From JAZFYD01 sp036443405 (GTDB taxonomy: Bacteria > Planctomycetota > PLA2): a stretch of 17,176 nt of DNA. The DNA lies in the NCBI GenBank assembly GCA_036443405.1, contig JAZFYD010000005.1, forward strand, positions 1 through 17,176. The letters run 5' to 3'. The position numbers and the translations under genes are program-made. The notes below the pieces were generated by a model. It was not told the origin of the DNA, did not search any database, and worked only from the letters and a program-made list of their open reading frames with translations. Within the stretch, counting starts at the first letter, position 1; each line of letters opens with the position of its first letter. Shown one piece after another: positions 14,311-17,176 of the stretch.

Positions 14311-15858
14311 ATGAAGACGCTCAAGAGCTACGTTTGTGGTGAGTGGCACACCGCCGCCGCGGGTTTTGCGGACCTCCACGATCCTGTCACCGAGGAGACG
14401 ATCGCACGCGTATCGTCGAGCGGTGTCGACTTCGCCGGCGTGCTGGACCATGCACGGACGGCCGGCGGACCGGCGCTTCGCGCTATGACGTTCGGCGAAC
14501 GCGGCCAGATGCTCAAGACGCTGTCGAAGGCGCTGCGCGAACACCGCGACGAACTCATCGAACTGTCAATGAAGAACACGGGCACGACGGTCGCCGACGC
14601 GCGCTTCGACCTCGACGGCGCGACCCAGACACTGGCGTACTACGCGCACCTGGGCAGCCAACTCGGCGATCGCACGACGCTTCTGGACAGCGAAGGCGTG
14701 GCCTTCGGCAAGACCGACGACTTCTGGGGGCGCCACGTGCGGGTCCCGCTGCACGGTGTTGCGGTCCACATCAACGCGTTCAATTTCCCGGCGTGGGGTT
14801 TTTCCGAAAAGGCCGCGTGCGCGCTGCTCGCAGGCGTGCCGGTCATCACGAAACCGGCAACGTCCTCCGCGTTCGTTACGGAGCGCTGCGTCGAGATCCT
14901 CGTCGAATCGAAGGCGTTGCCCGAGGGGTCGTTCCAACTCATCTGCGGTTCGACCGGGGACCTGCTCTCGCGTCTCGGCTCGCAGGACGTCCTCGCGTTT
15001 ACCGGCTCCGCTTCGACCGCGATGAAGCTTCGCTGCGGCGAAAACCTGCTCGCCAGCAACGCGCGCGTCAACCTGGAAGCGGACAGCCTCAACGCCGCCG
15101 TGCTGGGCCCGGACGTGAAGGACGGCAGCGATACGTTCGGCCTGTTCGTGCGCGATGTTTGCCGAGAGATGACGCAGAAAACCGGCCAGAAGTGCACGGC
15201 CGTGCGGCGGATCTTCGTCCCCGCCGAATTGGCGGACGCGGCCACGGCAGCCATCTCGCAACGCCTCGCACGAACCGTCACCGGCAACCCGCGCGACGAG
15301 TCGGTGCGCATGGGGCCGCTCGCGACCGCGGCGCAACTAACAGATGCGATCGAGGGTGTGCGCAAGCTACGCGAAGCCGCGCAACTCGTGCACGGCAGCG
15401 GCGAGCGGGTGGACGGTGTCGGCGCCGAGCCCGGCCAGGGCTTTTTCTTCGCACCGACGCTGCTGCGCGCCGACGACGTCGATGCCGCCGGGGTGGTGCA
15501 CGAGCACGAGGTGTTCGGCCCGGTGGCGACGTTGCTGCCCTACGACGGGACAGCGGAACAGGCGGCGCAACTCGTCGGACGCGCAAACGGAACGCTGGTC
15601 ACCTCGACATACTCCGACGACGAAGCGTGGACGGCGGCCTTCCTGCAAGCGGGCGGCGCGTTCACCGGACGGATCTACCTCGGTTCGGCCGCGATCGCGG
15701 AGCACGGTTTTGGCTCGGGTGTGGCGCTGCCGCAGTCCCAACACGGCGGTCCCGGCCGCGCCGGCGGCGGCGCCGAGTTGGGCGGCTTGCGCGGCCTCGA
15801 TCTCTACACCCAGCGAGTCGCGCTGCAGGGATCCAAGTCGACCGTCGAACAGCTCTAG
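14311..15858 (+). CDS. PaaZ/BoxD-type CoA-semialdehyde dehydrogenase
   Basis: This 515-residue cytoplasmic NAD(P)-dependent aldehyde dehydrogenase matches the ALDH half of PaaZ and stand-alone BoxD: FNFPAWGFSEKAACALLAGVP, KPATSSAFVTERCVEIL, SFQLICGSTGDLLSRLG, DVLAFTGSASTAMKLR and the end motif HGGPGRAGGGAELGGLRG. The catalytic Glu256 (LEADSLN) and Cys295 (TGQKCTA) are present. PaaZ oxidises a ring-opened CoA semialdehyde in phenylacetate breakdown and normally carries a C-terminal MaoC hydratase, which is absent here. BoxD oxidises 3,4-dehydroadipyl-CoA semialdehyde in aerobic benzoate breakdown and has this length. No other paa or box gene is in the window, so the pathway stays open. ATG 14311 has no clear ribosome site. 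Expression is probably independent of the preceding gene. Confidence 0.88.
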   Translation: MKTLKSYVCGEWHTAAAGFADLHDPVTEETIARVSSSGVDFAGVLDHARTAGGPALRAMTFGERGQMLKTLSKALREHRDELIELSMKNTGTTVADARFDLDGATQTLAYYAHLGSQLGDRTTLLDSEGVAFGKTDDFWGRHVRVPLHGVAVHINAFNFPAWGFSEKAACALLAGVPVITKPATSSAFVTERCVEILVESKALPEGSFQLICGSTGDLLSRLGSQDVLAFTGSASTAMKLRCGENLLASNARVNLEADSLNAAVLGPDVKDGSDTFGLFVRDVCREMTQKTGQKCTAVRRIFVPAELADAATAAISQRLARTVTGNPRDESVRMGPLATAAQLTDAIEGVRKLREAAQLVHGSGERVDGVGAEPGQGFFFAPTLLRADDVDAAGVVHEHEVFGPVATLLPYDGTAEQAAQLVGRANGTLVTSTYSDDEAWTAAFLQAGGAFTGRIYLGSAAIAEHGFGSGVALPQSQHGGPGRAGGGAELGGLRGLDLYTQRVALQGSKSTVEQL

Positions 15859-15939
15859 GCCCTGCTTGGAAACTCCGTCTGGCTTCGGTCAGTTGGATAG
15901 TCCCGCCAGCCGCCGCGCACTTGGCTGCCATAACCGCCT

Positions 15940-16005
15940 TTGCGCCGGCGCGTTACGGGATTGTAATAGCGCACCCAGTACGGCCCTCCGCGGAATCCCT
16001 ATGAT
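15940..16005 (+). promoter_or_regulatory. Candidate promoter region of the Bor-like gene
   Basis: The 239-base gap between the dehydrogenase and the Bor-like gene holds TTGCGC (15940-15945) and TGTAAT (15962-15967) at 16-bp spacing. A TATGAT box at 16000-16005 has no clear -35. Nothing else recognisable lies in the gap. Confidence 0.3.
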
Positions 16006-16097
16006 CCACGCGGACCGGGAAGGGACACCACCGCGCCGCAGTTCGATTTGGAGCCCCGACCGGATTGGGAAAGTTCATTCGGAAAGGGAGGATCACG

Positions 16098-16538
16098 ATG
16101 TCTGATCAACGCGGGGGGTTTCTTCGCAAACTCTGTCTCTATCTCGGCGCGCTTGCGTTGGCGACGATTGGCTTTGCGGTGCCGGGGTGCGCGCACTACC
16201 GCGTCACGTCGATGGATGACGACAAGGTCATCACGCACCGCGAGACGAAACATGTCTTCTTCTGGGGGCTCATGGAGGAACCGGTTCATCTCGCGTCGAA
16301 CGCCACGGACCCAAAGTACGCGTGTGCCAGCGGCTCGCTGCACGAGGTCACCGTCACGACTAATCTCGGCTACGCGCTGATCACCGTGCTCACGGTCGGC
16401 ATCTGGTCGCCCGCAACGGTGGAGTGGAGTTGCGCAGTCGCGAAGTCGCCCAAGGGTGAGTTCCCGGACCTGCCGGATGAAGAACCACTCGAGGACGATC
16501 CGGTCGACGGCACTGGAGAACCGAACGATGGCGACTAG
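16098..16538 (+). CDS. Bor-like lipoprotein
   Basis: From ATG 16098 (GGGAGG about 7 nt upstream) this encodes 146 residues; TTG 16065 is an in-frame upstream alternative without such a site. A signal peptide (RKLCLYLGALALATIGFAV) ends at PGC with Cys31 as the likely lipidated residue; Pro at -2 makes the lipobox slightly atypical. The mature part resembles the phage-lambda Bor family: HVFFWGLMEE, then a conserved Cys, VTVTTNLGYALITVLTVGIW, and a second Cys in VEWSCA. Bor and Iss are outer-membrane lipoproteins linked to serum survival in E. coli, but the broader family has no general function. The acidic tail (PDEEPLEDDPVDG) is likely disordered. The FAD oxidase gene starts inside its last codons (11-base overlap), suggesting translational coupling. 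Confidence 0.8.
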   Translation: MSDQRGGFLRKLCLYLGALALATIGFAVPGCAHYRVTSMDDDKVITHRETKHVFFWGLMEEPVHLASNATDPKYACASGSLHEVTVTTNLGYALITVLTVGIWSPATVEWSCAVAKSPKGEFPDLPDEEPLEDDPVDGTGEPNDGD

Positions 16539-17176
16539 CGGCGCGCAACCGTCGCAAGTCCTGCTGGACGAACGACGCAGCTGGGAAAACCAGCACCTGA
16601 ATTTCAAGCAACCGATCCAGGGCATCTATCTGCTCTCGAACGGGCGCGGCAGCCCGTTTGCCGAGTACAAACGAACAACAACCGTCGTGCAGCGCTTGAT
16701 TCGCGACACGATTCGAAACATTAGGATCGCCTGCGCGCGCTCGGCAGCGGTTGGTCGCTTTCGAAGGTCGGCGTCACGAACGGATTCCTGCTCAACACGA
16801 AGCAACTCAACATCCACTTCCCGTTCAAGAGCAACCATCTCACCCGCGCGTACACCAAGAGCGCGAAAAAGCTGTTCTGCTTCCAGTGCGGCATGACCAT
16901 CAAGGGAATCAACCGCGTGTTGGACGCGCGCAAGCTCTCGCTGAAAACGTCCGGCGCGAGCAACGGGCAGACGATCGCTGGCGCGGTCTCCACGGGAACC
17001 CACGGTTCGGCCTTCGACGTCGGCGCCGTGCAGGACTCCGTCGTCGGGATCCACCTGCTCACGGGGCCGTCAAGCCACGTTTGGCTCGAACGGGCGTCCT
17101 ATCCGGTCGTGAGGTCCGGGTTCGCGAACATGCTCGGCGCTCGCCTGGTGCGCGACGACGATCTGTTCAACGCCGC
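16528..17176 (+). pseudogene. FAD-linked oxidase, frameshifted and cut by the window end
   Basis: The gene starts at ATG 16528, overlapping the Bor-like gene. The first frame encodes a plausible N-terminus (SWENQHLNFKQPIQGIYLL, then YKRTTTVVQRLIRDTIRNIR) typical of the region before the FAD_binding_4 fold. Near 16724 the coding sequence moves to the -1 frame and continues as DRLRALGSGWSLSKVG, then SGASNGQTIAGAVSTGTHGS, the PP-loop and FAD-contact motifs of VAO/PCMH-type oxidases, and stays open to the last base. In the second frame a TAG at 16722-16724 immediately precedes the join, so it cannot be read alone from upstream. One missing base around 16715-16725 would explain it. Either a recent inactivating deletion or a sequencing error; no slippery heptamer supports programmed frameshifting. 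The substrate is unknown (aldonolactone-oxidase-like fold). Confidence 0.8.

Noticed and set aside
14343..16004. 553-codon plus-strand frame overlapping the dehydrogenase
   Set aside because: It is extremely Arg-rich and is the alternate frame of a clear ALDH gene with an intact active site.
16700..16730. Programmed -1 frameshift in the FAD oxidase
   Set aside because: No X-XXY-YYZ slippery heptamer or clear downstream stem is visible near the join, so a deletion or sequencing error is simpler.

Overview
This is a GC-rich, gene-dense bacterial segment from a Gram-negative-type organism. An OprB-like porin with a terminal Phe, two predicted lipoproteins and several Sec signal peptides imply an outer membrane. 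The best guess is a planctomycete (Planctomycetota) or a relative. The main reason is the architecture at 162-2648: an ECF sigma factor fused to a membrane segment and a large carboxypeptidase-regulatory-like region. The secreted Asp-box propeller, SGNH protein and PepSY-like lipoprotein also fit. Myxococcota and similar groups cannot be excluded without a search. I see no rRNA, tRNA, CRISPR array or intact insertion sequence, and no gene-free stretch over 300 bases.

Layout. 1-124: four perfect copies of a 31-bp repeat, each carrying a 6-bp hairpin. 162-4676, minus strand: a regulatory group read right to left, made of a VOC/glyoxalase protein, a PilZ-type protein, an FHA-DUF4388 protein and the transmembrane sigma-factor fusion. 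4790-6151, plus strand: a truncated IS630-type helix-turn-helix protein with a VOC-like tail, a minimal SET-domain protein and a fungal-type cytosine deaminase. 6275-11227, plus strand: an apparent envelope operon of OprB-like porin, a secreted protein of about 1,030 residues with eleven Asp-box motifs, and a small PepSY-associated membrane protein. 11236-12972, minus strand: a PepSY-like lipoprotein followed by a membrane-anchored SGNH hydrolase. 13161-15858, plus strand: a DUF2235 alpha/beta hydrolase and a PaaZ/BoxD-type aldehyde dehydrogenase. 16098-17176, plus strand: a Bor-like lipoprotein overlapping an FAD-linked oxidase gene that carries a frameshift and runs off the window.

How the genes may work together. 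The left block looks like signalling: phosphothreonine recognition (FHA), possible c-di-GMP sensing (PilZ) and a membrane-tethered sigma factor. The centre looks like outer-membrane uptake or surface binding, since the porin and propeller are only 14 bases apart. The right block is a set of unrelated metabolic and envelope genes.

Most notable observations: an excellent internal ribosome-binding site exactly at the sigma/membrane junction of the fusion; the hairpin tandem array; the HTH gene ending in a VOC-like C-terminus beside an intact VOC gene; and the frameshift in the FAD oxidase. None proves a new system. The dual-start sigma fusion is the strongest candidate for undescribed biology.
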